In this document: positions 1 to 6,689 of the stretch, one piece after another
Numbering within the stretch: position 1 is the first letter of the stretch
Layout of the letters: each line of letters begins with the position of its first letter
Source of the DNA: an uncultured Bacteroidota bacterium
GTDB taxonomy: Bacteria > Bacteroidota > Bacteroidia > Chitinophagales > Chitinophagaceae
NCBI GenBank assembly: GCA_903851455.1
Contig: CAINOM010000298.1
Span: 1-7,909 of the forward strand
DNA length: 7,909 nt
Reading direction: 5' to 3'
Notes under the pieces: model-generated
The model's database searches: none
Seen by the model: only the letters and a program-made list of their open reading frames with translations
Told to the model about the DNA's origin: nothing
Program-made: the position numbers and the translations under genes

Positions 1-138
1 AGAGAGACACATGATTGTCATCAAAGGTTGGTTTAAACCTAAAGATTTTTTTTATTACCATGCAAATGACCTAAAACTATCAATTTTCGGTTAATAACAG
101 GAAGTTTTCATGCAGGTATTACGATCATGTGGTTAATA
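1..138. other. Non-coding flank downstream of the lipoprotein peptidase gene
   Basis: I see no convincing gene here. There is a 10-base perfect palindrome (GGTTTAAACC, 30-39), followed after six bases by a run of eight T (46-53). On the plus strand this could be a weak, AT-rich terminator for a gene ending left of the window, using a 5-bp stem from AGGTT/AACCT. For the minus-strand peptidase gene that stops at 139, no hairpin followed by a T tract is visible, so its transcript end cannot be placed. Confidence 0.4.
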
Positions 139-2178
139 TTACCATACTCTTACCCGCTCATTATCCGGCCGGAACAACTTATCTGTTGGCTTAATATTAA
201 ACGCCTTATACCATGCTGCCATATTGCTTACCGGCAGATTTACCCTCAGTACTGCAGGAGAGTGCTCGTCAGTTTTTACCTGCGCAGCCAGTGCCTCCGG
301 ACGTTGATTAGTACGCCACACCTGTGCCCAGCTAAGGAAAAAGCGCTGGTCGGGAGTAAATCCATCTTTAAGCTCACTGCTTTGACCTTGCTTGGTTTTT
401 TTGAACGCCTCGTAAGCTATGTTTAGACCGCCGAGATCGGCGAGGTTTTCCCCTTCGGTGAGGCTGTCATTAGCAAAAATACCATCAGTCACTTTCAGGC
501 CTTTAAACTGGTTGGCTACTGATTTTGCTTTGATCGTGAAATTAGCTGAGTCCAGGGTGCCCCACCAGTTAGCAAGGTTACCATCTGCATTATAGAGGCG
601 GCCCTTATCATCAAATCCGTGCGTCATTTCGTGGCCGATCACTGCGCCGATCCCGCCATAATTCACCGCATCATCAGCGTTCTCATCAAAGAATGGATAT
701 TGCAGTATACCAGCCGGAAATACGATCTCATTCAGCGTAGGGTTATAATATGCATTTATAGTAGGTGGGGTCATCTGCCATTCCGTTCTGTTCACAGGTT
801 TTCCAAGTTTTGCCAGATCGTAATTGTAATTCCATAATGCTGCGGCAAATATGTTCTTTACATAATCGTTGCCCACTATGTCAAGATCATTGTATTCCTT
901 CCATTTGTCCGGGTAGCCTATTTTTTTTACAAAAGCATTTAGCTTGGTCAGCGCTTTCTTTTTAGTGCTGTCATTCATCCAATCCAGCTTCTGTATCCTT
1001 TCTGCGTAGGTCTTCTGCAAATTGTTGACGAGGTCCAGCATCCTTTGTTTTGCCTCCGGTTTGAATTTCCTGGCTACATATAGCTGACCCAGCAGCTCGC
1101 CTTCGCACTCATCAATCACCCCAAGCACTCTTTTCCATCGGGGGCGCTGTTCCTCCAGCCCATAAACGATTTTACCATAAAAATTGAAGTTGGTTGAGTC
1201 AAAGTCGGCACTGAGATGTGATGCCATACTATTGACCAGGCTAAACTTCAGGTACTTTTTCCACACATCTATAGGGAATGTTTTCAGGTCGGTCGCGACG
1301 CCTGCGAAAAAAGCAGGTTGAGACACCAGTATCGTGTCCTGGTTCTTTATATTCAACCCTGTCATTAACTTTTTCCAATCCAGCCCCGGCGCCACTTTCT
1401 CCATCGCATTCACATTGTACTTGTGATACACATTGTAAGGATCACGCATATCATTAGCCCTCATAGACGCAGTCGCCAGTGAAAGCTCCAGGCTATAAAC
1501 ATCTTCAGCATCCTTGTTGGCGGTCACCATGTCCTCACCTATCATCATCAATATCTTCGGAATATACTTCCTGTATGCCTCCCTTATTTTGTCCGTCCGA
1601 TCATCCTTGTCAAAGTAGTATTCCTTACCGGGCAAGCCCAGGCCACCTTGTCCAAACTGGCAGATCTCTTTAGTCACATTCTTATCATCAGGCCCAACAC
1701 CAAAGGTGAATACCGGGCTCAAACCAAGCATGTGTTCTGTACATATTTCCTCCATCAGGCTAGACACATCCCCGATATTGTTGATGTGCGCCATGATATC
1801 ACTAACCGGGGCAATGCCCATTTTATTGATGGTAACGCTATCCATGCCGCTACGATAAAAGTCACCAACACGCTGAGTAATGCTGCCTTTGGGCGCGCTA
1901 CCGATGGCTGCCGTAGAATCAAGTATGGAATGAAGTGTCTTAAACGTGTTTTCCTGCACCTCGCTAAAGCTCCCCCACTCTGTTTCAGATTTAGGTATTT
2001 TGTTCTTCTTCCTCCAGTTGCCATTCGCGAATTGATAAAAATCATCACCGGGCCGAACGGTACTATCCAGGTTGGCCCGGTCTATCATTTTATATATGGA
2101 CGCAGAACGCTCTGAATGGGTGCAGGAGGCTGCCACTAACAAAATAGCAACAGGAAAGATCAATCTTTTTATAGGCAT
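139..2178 (-). CDS. M13 family zinc metallopeptidase (neprilysin/PepO-like), predicted lipoprotein
   Basis: This is a 679-residue endopeptidase of the neprilysin/endothelin-converting-enzyme/PepO family. Such enzymes cleave oligopeptides, usually on the N-terminal side of hydrophobic residues. The catalytic set is complete: NAYY substrate-binding motif at N475, HEMTH at 516-520 (zinc ligands H516 and H520, catalytic E517), third ligand E577 with D581 in ENLAD, and H639 and R645 in the HSPxxxR motif near the C-terminus. Length fits the family's full-size peptidase_M13_N plus peptidase_M13 arrangement. An upstream in-frame ATG at 2250 exists, but I chose the ATG at 2178. From there the protein starts with a classic lipoprotein signal (MPIKR, hydrophobic core, lipobox AASC with C19), and a -7 promoter element lies inside the would-be 5' extension. 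It ends in RVRVW, lacking the Cys of the CxxW ending of mammalian neprilysin. The anchor points to the envelope; which face it occupies is not clear. It is a tandem paralogue of the gene at 2309-4342. Confidence 0.95.
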   Translation of the reverse strand: MPIKRLIFPVAILLVAASCTHSERSASIYKMIDRANLDSTVRPGDDFYQFANGNWRKKNKIPKSETEWGSFSEVQENTFKTLHSILDSTAAIGSAPKGSITQRVGDFYRSGMDSVTINKMGIAPVSDIMAHINNIGDVSSLMEEICTEHMLGLSPVFTFGVGPDDKNVTKEICQFGQGGLGLPGKEYYFDKDDRTDKIREAYRKYIPKILMMIGEDMVTANKDAEDVYSLELSLATASMRANDMRDPYNVYHKYNVNAMEKVAPGLDWKKLMTGLNIKNQDTILVSQPAFFAGVATDLKTFPIDVWKKYLKFSLVNSMASHLSADFDSTNFNFYGKIVYGLEEQRPRWKRVLGVIDECEGELLGQLYVARKFKPEAKQRMLDLVNNLQKTYAERIQKLDWMNDSTKKKALTKLNAFVKKIGYPDKWKEYNDLDIVGNDYVKNIFAAALWNYNYDLAKLGKPVNRTEWQMTPPTINAYYNPTLNEIVFPAGILQYPFFDENADDAVNYGGIGAVIGHEMTHGFDDKGRLYNADGNLANWWGTLDSANFTIKAKSVANQFKGLKVTDGIFANDSLTEGENLADLGGLNIAYEAFKKTKQGQSSELKDGFTPDQRFFLSWAQVWRTNQRPEALAAQVKTDEHSPAVLRVNLPVSNMAAWYKAFNIKPTDKLFRPDNERVRVW

Positions 2179-2199
2179 ATTAAGTAGGTAATTGCGGCG

Positions 2200-2207
2200 C
2201 AAAATTA
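2200..2207 (-). promoter_or_regulatory. Bacteroidota -7 promoter element for the lipoprotein peptidase gene
   Basis: On the minus strand this reads TAATTTTG, a perfect match to the Bacteroidota -7 consensus TAnnTTTG. It ends 21 bases before the ATG at 2178, which would give a leader of roughly 15 nt. No TTG-type -33 element is seen at 17-23 bases upstream; the nearest TTG is only 14 bases away. The element supports the start at 2178 over the in-frame ATG at 2250, which would lie upstream of transcription. Confidence 0.55.
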
Positions 2208-2247
2208 CAATAAACAACTTGCAAGCGGTAATTAATGTCGAACAGGT

Positions 2248-2278
2248 CAAAAAATGAAGGGCGCAAACTTTGCGCCCC
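2248..2278 (-). terminator. Intrinsic terminator after the first (secreted) M13 peptidase gene
   Basis: On the minus strand, about 30 bases after the stop at 2309, a GC-rich inverted repeat (GGGCGCAAA / TTTGCGCCC, 2259-2277) is followed by TTCATTTTTTG. Realistically it forms a stem of at least 7 bp with a 5-nt loop, then a six-U tract. It lies upstream of the next gene's -7 element, so it probably separates the two peptidase transcripts. Confidence 0.75.
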
Positions 2279-2308
2279 TCACAAATGATCCATAAATCTC
2301 AGCTACGA

Positions 2309-4342
2309 CTACCAAACGCGTACCCTTTCATTTTCGGGGCGGTACATTTTGTCTGTCGGCTTAATATCGAATGCTTTGTACCACGCGGCAACATTGCTTA
2401 CCGGCACATTGCAGCGCAGCTCGCTTGGTGAGTGTGGGTCGGTCTTAAGGCGGGAAGCCAGTTCCTCAGGACGGGTATTGGCACGCCATACCTGCGCCCA
2501 ACTCAGGAAGAAACGCTGATCAGGTGTAAAACCATCTATCTTTTCGTTGCTCTTGCCTTCTTTCGTTTTCTTGAATGCCTCATAGGCGATGTTGATGCCA
2601 CCAAGGTCGGCCAGGTTCTCACCTTCGGTAAGTGCGCCATTTGCATGGTTGGTGTCTATTACTACGATCTTGTTGAACTGGTCAACGACCATATCGGCCT
2701 TAAGCGTAAAGTTGGTTGAATGTTCTGGGCACCACCAGTTGCTCAGGTTACCTTCTGCATTGTATAAACGACCCTGGTCATCAAAACCATGGGTCATCTC
2801 ATGGCCTATAACCGCACCAATGCCGCCGTAGTTCACTGCATCATCTGCCTTCTCGTCGAAGAACGGATATTGCAATATACCTGCGGGGAATACGATCTCA
2901 TTAAATGCAGGGTTGTAATAAGCATTCACTGTAGGAGGTGTCATGCCCCACTCTGTGCGGTCCACAGGTTTGCCAAGTTTCTTAAGCTGGTAGTTATATT
3001 CCCATGCACTGGCCGACAGTATATTCTTTACGTAGTCATTATTGACAACGGTAAGCGAACTATAATCCTTCCACTTGTCGGTATAACCAACTTTTTTCAT
3101 GAAGGCATTCAGCTTGGCTTTAGCCTTTGTTTTTGTAGCAGCCGTCATCCAGTCCAGGTGGTCGATGCGGTCTGAATAAGTCGTCTGCAGATTGTTCACC
3201 AACTCCAGCATACGCTTCTTAGCTGAGGGTTTGAAGTATTTATCTACGTACAATTGACCAAGCAGTTCACCGATATTACCATCTACTACCTGCAATACAC
3301 GCTTCCAACGGGGGCGCTGAGCCTGCTGGCCACGAAGAGTAGTACCATAAAAAGCAAAATGCGCCTGGTCGAAATTGCTGCTCAGGAAAGGAGACATGCT
3401 ATTTACGAGGTGCAGCTCCAGGTATTTCTTCCAAGTTTCCAGTGAGGTAGCTGTCAGTTGGTGCGCGACTTCCTTGAAGAAGTCTGGCATGCCTACGATC
3501 ACACTGTCCTGGCCCTTAACTTTAAGACCAGCCAGCAACGACTTCCATTCGAGGCCCGGTGTCACCTTATCTATGCCGGCAATGTTGAATTTGTTGTACA
3601 GCTTGTAAGGATCACGGCTTTCGGTGCGTGTTAGTGATGCCTGAGCAAGCGCGGTCTCCAGGTTGAAAATGTTCTGGGCATCAGTTGTTGCAGTGGCCGC
3701 ATTTTCGCCCATCAGCATCAGCATTTTAGGAAGATATTGCTGGTAGGCTTCACGTATTTTGGTGGTACGGGCGTCCTTATCGAAATAATAATCCCTGTCT
3801 GGCAAACCAAGACCCGCTTGTCCGAACTGGCAAATTTCTTTCGATACATTCTTATCATCCGGCGATATTCCAAATGAAAACAGTGTACCTATACCCTGAG
3901 TATGCTCCAGTGTTATCTCTGCCAAAAGCCCCTTTGTGTCTTTTATATTCTTTATCCTGTTGAGTACCCCATTCAGCGGCGCAAGACCCAGCTTTTCAAT
4001 AGCCGCGCTATCCATACCAGTGCGATAGAAGTCACCTACTTTCTGCTGTTTGCTGCCTTTTGCAGCACCCTTTGCATTTGCCGCGTCGTCAAGCAGCTGA
4101 TGCAGCGCTTTATAGTTATTCTCAAGCAATTCATTAAAACTACCCCAGCGTGTTTCTGTTGCAGGTATCGGGTTTTTGGTCAGCCATGCACCATTAGCGT
4201 ACATGAAGAAGTTATCCCCCGGTTTCACACTCATATCCATATTTGCCGGGTCCAGTAACTTCCTTTCCTGGGCATTTGTGTTTTCTCCGGACATAAGCGC
4301 GAGCGCGCTAAAACCGGCAACAATTACATGTTTAAAATTCAT
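2309..4342 (-). CDS. M13 family zinc metallopeptidase (neprilysin/PepO-like), secreted to the periplasm
   Basis: This 677-residue M13 endopeptidase is a close paralogue of the downstream gene. The catalytic residues are all present: N473 in NAYY, HEMTH at 514-518 (zinc ligands H514 and H518, catalytic E515), third zinc ligand E575 with D579 in ENLADLGG, and H637 and R643 in HSPxxxR. Unlike its neighbour it has a type I signal peptide: MNFKH, a hydrophobic stretch to about residue 18, and likely cleavage after A24 (NTNA|QE). There is no lipobox Cys, so the mature protein should be soluble in the periplasm or exported. The start is supported by this signal peptide and a weak purine-rich stretch (AAGAAG) a few bases upstream. 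It ends in RVRVW like its neighbour. The gene diverges from the glycosyltransferase gene across a 175-base spacer and ends in its own hairpin terminator. Physiological substrates cannot be read from the sequence; general peptide scavenging or envelope peptide turnover is the default. Confidence 0.96.
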   Translation of the reverse strand: MNFKHVIVAGFSALALMSGENTNAQERKLLDPANMDMSVKPGDNFFMYANGAWLTKNPIPATETRWGSFNELLENNYKALHQLLDDAANAKGAAKGSKQQKVGDFYRTGMDSAAIEKLGLAPLNGVLNRIKNIKDTKGLLAEITLEHTQGIGTLFSFGISPDDKNVSKEICQFGQAGLGLPDRDYYFDKDARTTKIREAYQQYLPKMLMLMGENAATATTDAQNIFNLETALAQASLTRTESRDPYKLYNKFNIAGIDKVTPGLEWKSLLAGLKVKGQDSVIVGMPDFFKEVAHQLTATSLETWKKYLELHLVNSMSPFLSSNFDQAHFAFYGTTLRGQQAQRPRWKRVLQVVDGNIGELLGQLYVDKYFKPSAKKRMLELVNNLQTTYSDRIDHLDWMTAATKTKAKAKLNAFMKKVGYTDKWKDYSSLTVVNNDYVKNILSASAWEYNYQLKKLGKPVDRTEWGMTPPTVNAYYNPAFNEIVFPAGILQYPFFDEKADDAVNYGGIGAVIGHEMTHGFDDQGRLYNAEGNLSNWWCPEHSTNFTLKADMVVDQFNKIVVIDTNHANGALTEGENLADLGGINIAYEAFKKTKEGKSNEKIDGFTPDQRFFLSWAQVWRANTRPEELASRLKTDPHSPSELRCNVPVSNVAAWYKAFDIKPTDKMYRPENERVRVW

Positions 4343-4371
4343 CTGCTTCTTGGTTTTTAATTTTTAAGGTG

Positions 4372-4379
4372 CGAAAGTA
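4372..4379 (-). promoter_or_regulatory. Candidate -7 element for the secreted M13 peptidase gene
   Basis: The minus strand reads TACTTTCG, matching TAnnTTTG at all but one fixed position. It ends 29 bases before the ATG at 4342, giving a leader of about 20-25 nt. No clear TTG-type -33 partner is visible upstream, so the call rests on this box and its position. Confidence 0.4.
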
Positions 4380-4475
4380 CGATAACGCCTTAATTAATCT
4401 GCATTTATGAAAAGTGAAAAATCGGGGGATTTTTGAAGGAATACATTTGCTCAAGGCAATAATATTCTTCAATTA

Positions 4476-4506
4476 TAGTTTTTCAGATAGCACTGCCCTA
4501 TCTTTA
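4476..4506 (+). promoter_or_regulatory. Candidate promoter region for the glycosyltransferase gene
   Basis: Two near matches to the -7 consensus lie just upstream of the ATG at 4518: TAGTTTTT (4476-4483) and TATCTTTA (4499-4506). Each differs from TAnnTTTG at its last base. The first would give a leader of about 28 nt, the second a very short one of about 5 nt. Neither has a properly spaced TTTG -33 box; the TTTG at 4446-4449 is too far away. Confidence 0.3.
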
Positions 4507-4517
4507 TAACCTTATCT

Positions 4518-6089
4518 ATGTCTCTAAATGTCAGGAGTAGACTTCCGCTATTTATTGTCCTCTTAATATTTGTAGCGTGCAGGATTCCCTACCTCCATTA
4601 CGCCTACTATTGGGACGAATCCTGGCCTTATGCAGTTGCAATTAAGCAGATGTATCACCACGGCATTAGTCTCATGCCGGGCGCAATAGACCCGGAATTG
4701 TCGCGTGGCCATCCCCTTTTCTTTCACGCAATTGCAGCCATGTGGATGGGCCTTTTTGGCAGCTCGCATATCGCTATGCATTCATTTGCATTACTGATAA
4801 CGGTATTGTTCCTGGCACTTATTTATGAGACCGGGCTGCGACTATTTGATCAGCGCATGGCGATACTGGCAGTATTACTGGTCGCGACACAGGAAGTATT
4901 CTTCGTCCAGTCCGCTATGGTACTATTCGAAATGCTGGTCGCATTTTTGAGTTTTTTAAGCCTGGTTTTCTACGTAAAGGAAAAGTATATCCTCACTGCT
5001 TTGTGCCTTTGCATGCTCTTTTATACGAAGGAAAGTGGGCTCATTATGGGTTTCATCCTGGGCATTGATGCGGTTCTCACTATGTTCAACGATCGAATTC
5101 CACCAAAGCAACGTGGATACAAAATACTCTCAGTCGCCCTACCCTGTCTTTCTATTGGAGTCTTCTTTCTCATCCAGAAACATCTGCTGGGATGGTATGT
5201 TTTCCCACTGTATTCAAACCTGGTACCGCACGAATGGGTTAAGTTCTGGTATCCATTCCGGATATGCTGTATGTATAGCTTATTCGTGTACCAATACCGG
5301 TTTTACTATTTTATCCTGTTACTCATACTTGCCATTATTGCCGCGCTGAAGCAACGAACGGCAAAACTTCTTATCATTTTACTGCCCGCCATTTGCATCT
5401 ACTACTTTGTGGATGATACACGTGCAGGCAGACTGCTCCCGGGTGTTCCATTCTTTCTGGTCTTTCTTGTTTCTACGGCATGGTTCCTCTATGAATACAG
5501 CAGTGTGAAATATTATCCCAACCCGCAACAGCGGAAACTTATAAGACTAAGTGGCCTTTTCATTTTGTGTTTCTTGTGTTTCTCGGCATTGAACTTCTTT
5601 ACACCACGGTACTTACTCGCAGCTATGGTTCCCCTGTTTTTTATAATTGCGGCTTGGGTTAACACACTCATCGGTTTTATTGATTCACGAATCTATTATG
5701 TCGTCATCTGCGCCATCCTAATCACTGGTACATATACCTTCACGCATAGCACCAACTCGGGCGACGCTGATCTTGGCTCTTTTAATGCGCTGGAGCTTCA
5801 GCAGGATGTGGTCGACTACTTCGAAAAGAATGTGTCGCCCGATGACAATATTTATACTTCATCATTTTTAGAATCGCAACATTTACAGGACCCGGCCACA
5901 GGCTTTCTACGGTCCTCAAAGGTGTTCAAAAACACCACATGGAAATATGACCGGTCTTCTCAATATCTGCTGTTCGACAATATTGAAAACGATGCGCGTT
6001 ACAACGAGTTAAAAGCAAACCCTGCGTTCGTGCTTGTCATAAGGTTAGAAAAAGGAAAAAACTGGGCAGAGATCTACAAGAGGAAATAA
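4518..6089 (+). CDS. GT-C fold integral-membrane glycosyltransferase (GT39/PMT-like)
   Basis: This 523-residue polytopic membrane protein has the layout of GT-C enzymes, which transfer a sugar from a polyprenyl-phosphate donor on the outer face of the inner membrane. After the first membrane segment (about 9-26) comes the acidic WDES motif (D33, E34), where GT-C enzymes carry catalytic or metal-binding acids. It is followed by RGHP (63-66) in the same extracytoplasmic loop, as in GT39/ArnT-type proteins. About 11-12 hydrophobic segments are visible. A YTKESG segment sits near the middle, and a PRYLLAAMVP segment lies near the last membrane spans. The last ~105 residues are hydrophilic and probably extracytoplasmic. 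The start codon fits because membrane segment 1 begins almost at once; there is no evident Shine-Dalgarno. Donor and acceptor are unknown; cell-surface glycan, lipid or protein glycosylation are all possible. No other glycan genes lie in the window to narrow this. Confidence 0.85.
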   Translation: MSLNVRSRLPLFIVLLIFVACRIPYLHYAYYWDESWPYAVAIKQMYHHGISLMPGAIDPELSRGHPLFFHAIAAMWMGLFGSSHIAMHSFALLITVLFLALIYETGLRLFDQRMAILAVLLVATQEVFFVQSAMVLFEMLVAFLSFLSLVFYVKEKYILTALCLCMLFYTKESGLIMGFILGIDAVLTMFNDRIPPKQRGYKILSVALPCLSIGVFFLIQKHLLGWYVFPLYSNLVPHEWVKFWYPFRICCMYSLFVYQYRFYYFILLLILAIIAALKQRTAKLLIILLPAICIYYFVDDTRAGRLLPGVPFFLVFLVSTAWFLYEYSSVKYYPNPQQRKLIRLSGLFILCFLCFSALNFFTPRYLLAAMVPLFFIIAAWVNTLIGFIDSRIYYVVICAILITGTYTFTHSTNSGDADLGSFNALELQQDVVDYFEKNVSPDDNIYTSSFLESQHLQDPATGFLRSSKVFKNTTWKYDRSSQYLLFDNIENDARYNELKANPAFVLVIRLEKGKNWAEIYKRK

Positions 6090-6090
6090 A

Positions 6091-6142
6091 ATCACCGCTA
6101 TATCGTTTGTCTAAATAACGCGATCACCACCTATATTTGACT
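6091..6142 (+). repeat. Imperfect direct repeat overlapping the LprI-like gene's promoter
   Basis: ATCACCGCTATATCGTTTG starts at 6091, and ATCACCACCTATATTTG recurs at 6123, 32 bases on. The units share ATCACC, CTATAT and TTTG-type ends. In the second copy TATATTTG is a perfect -7 box. In the first, the spacing within the box is altered and its TTTG falls where a -33 box would be. It may be a duplicated promoter segment or a pair of protein-binding sites. Confidence 0.45.
6106..6139 (+). promoter_or_regulatory. Bacteroidota promoter (-33 TTTG, -7 TATATTTG) for the LprI-like gene
   Basis: TTTG (6106-6109) is separated by 22 bases from TATATTTG (6132-6139), a perfect TAnnTTTG. The spacing is within the tolerated range for this phylum. 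The -7 box ends only four bases before the ATG at 6144, so the mRNA would begin at or next to the start codon (leaderless or nearly so). The gene may also be reached by read-through from the glycosyltransferase, since no terminator is visible between them. Confidence 0.6.
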
Positions 6143-6143
6143 T

Positions 6144-6575
6144 ATGAAAAACTATGCCTTGGGGAAATTTTTCTTATTCCTGCTCACCTTATGGTTCTTC
6201 TCTTCACCGGCTTCAGCACAGTCGTCGAAGGAAGACGCTATTGACATCGCCTACCGCGACTGTCTTTTAAAAGATACGTCTTCCGGCAATATAGACGCAT
6301 GTGCATTTGTAGCGTATGGCAAGTGGAATAAAGAACTGGATAAGACCTATGACAAGCTAATGAAGACCCTGAAGAAAACGAAGGACAAAAACGCTTTAAA
6401 GCAATCGCAAACGGCCTGGAAAGCTTATCGTGATGCAGAATTCACGTCTTACGATAACATGTTCAACAGCCCCGGAAAAAAGTGGTGCGCACTACGCCAG
6501 TCCGGCCGTATAGACATAGTGCGGACCCGCGTGTTGCAGCTCAGAGGTTATCTTGAGTCAATGAAGAAGAATTAG
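6144..6575 (+). CDS. LprI/DUF1311 family secreted protein (lysozyme inhibitor-like)
   Basis: This 143-residue protein has a type I signal peptide: MKNYALGKF, a hydrophobic core to about residue 19, and likely cleavage near SPASA|Q (residue 25). The mature part matches the DUF1311/LprI pattern: Cys pair C40 and C53, then WNKELDKTYDKLM (61-73), the family hallmark QTAWKAYRDAE (89-99), then W114-C115 and a C-terminal R-rich helix (RTRVLQLRGYLE). The best-known member, mycobacterial LprI, is a lipoprotein that inhibits lysozyme; most others are untested. No lipobox is present here, so it is probably a free periplasmic protein. Family members usually have a fourth Cys just after the YRDA motif; here that position is Phe (F100), leaving an odd number of cysteines. 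It lies 54 bases after the glycosyltransferase in the same orientation but has its own promoter. Lysozyme inhibition is a family-based guess. Confidence 0.82.
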   Translation: MKNYALGKFFLFLLTLWFFSSPASAQSSKEDAIDIAYRDCLLKDTSSGNIDACAFVAYGKWNKELDKTYDKLMKTLKKTKDKNALKQSQTAWKAYRDAEFTSYDNMFNSPGKKWCALRQSGRIDIVRTRVLQLRGYLESMKKN

Positions 6576-6584
6576 CCACGGGAT

Positions 6585-6592
6585 TATTTTTG
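6585..6592 (+). promoter_or_regulatory. Candidate -7 element upstream of the DUF763 gene
   Basis: TATTTTTG is a perfect TAnnTTTG match, ten bases after the LprI-like stop codon. Transcription would start near 6597-6600, right at the base of the hairpin at 6597-6624, giving a leader of about 90 nt. No TTG sits at a normal -33 distance; the nearest upstream TTG is 29 bases away. Confidence 0.4.
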
Positions 6593-6596
6593 CTTT

Positions 6597-6624
6597 GCAG
6601 AGACGTCACACATGGCGTCTCTAC
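6597..6624 (+). repeat. REP-like inverted repeat (AGAGACG…CGTCTCT hairpin)
   Basis: Seven-base perfect arms AGAGACG (6599-6605) and CGTCTCT (6616-6622) extend inward by a U·G and a C-G pair. The stem is 9 bp with a 6-nt loop. Outside it, GC/AC flanks make one mismatch and then a G-C pair, as if from an original GTAGAGACG/CGTCTCTAC. No T tract follows on either strand, so it is a poor intrinsic terminator. Hairpins built on GTAGAGACG resemble short dispersed palindromes I recall from other bacterial genomes; copy number here cannot be seen. Confidence 0.55.
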
Positions 6625-6660
6625 GCGTTTAAATACATCATGGTAACCCATGAAAATCCG

Positions 6661-6668
6661 TAACTTTA
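6661..6668 (+). promoter_or_regulatory. Alternative weak -7 element close to the DUF763 start
   Basis: TAACTTTA matches TAnnTTTG except at the last base and ends 21 bases before the ATG at 6690. The implied leader of about 15 nt would be typical. It competes with the better-matching but more distant TATTTTTG at 6585; no -33 box supports either. Confidence 0.25.
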
Positions 6669-6689
6669 TTATGCACAAAAAAGTGATTG

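Larger units (their letters stand above)
4343..4517. promoter_or_regulatory. Divergent intergenic spacer between peptidase and glycosyltransferase genes
   Basis: This 175-base AT-rich spacer must carry promoters for both diverging genes. It holds an 8-base palindrome TTAATTAA (4390-4397) and a short inverted repeat with 7-base arms, AAAAATC/GATTTTT, around a GGGG loop (4417-4434). The inverted repeat could be an operator or just AT-rich chance. I see no open reading frame or RNA gene in it. Confidence 0.5.

Noticed and set aside
30..53. GGTTTAAACC palindrome plus T8 as a strong plus-strand terminator
   Set aside because: The stem is short and AT-rich and the T run is set off by six bases. 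No plus-strand gene is visible to its left, so I mention it only as a weak possibility.
1648..2115. A 155-codon open frame on the plus strand inside the lipoprotein peptidase gene
   Set aside because: It is fully antisense to a well-supported M13 gene and its translation shows no recognisable domain. It is a shadow frame.
2789..3175. A 128-codon plus-strand frame inside the secreted peptidase gene
   Set aside because: It is antisense to conserved catalytic coding sequence, with an odd Cys/His-rich composition and no family resemblance.
3902..4258. A 118-codon plus-strand frame antisense to the N-terminal part of the secreted peptidase
   Set aside because: It has no start signals or recognisable motif. 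It exists because the coding strand is open on the other side.
139..4342. Peptidase pair as a degenerate or pseudogene copy plus an active copy
   Set aside because: Both frames are uninterrupted and keep HExxH, the ENLAD glutamate, NAYY and the HSPxxxR residues.
6597..6624. The AGAGACG hairpin as an intrinsic terminator for the LprI-like gene
   Set aside because: No U-rich tract follows the stem on either strand, so a REP-like element or leader structure is a better description.
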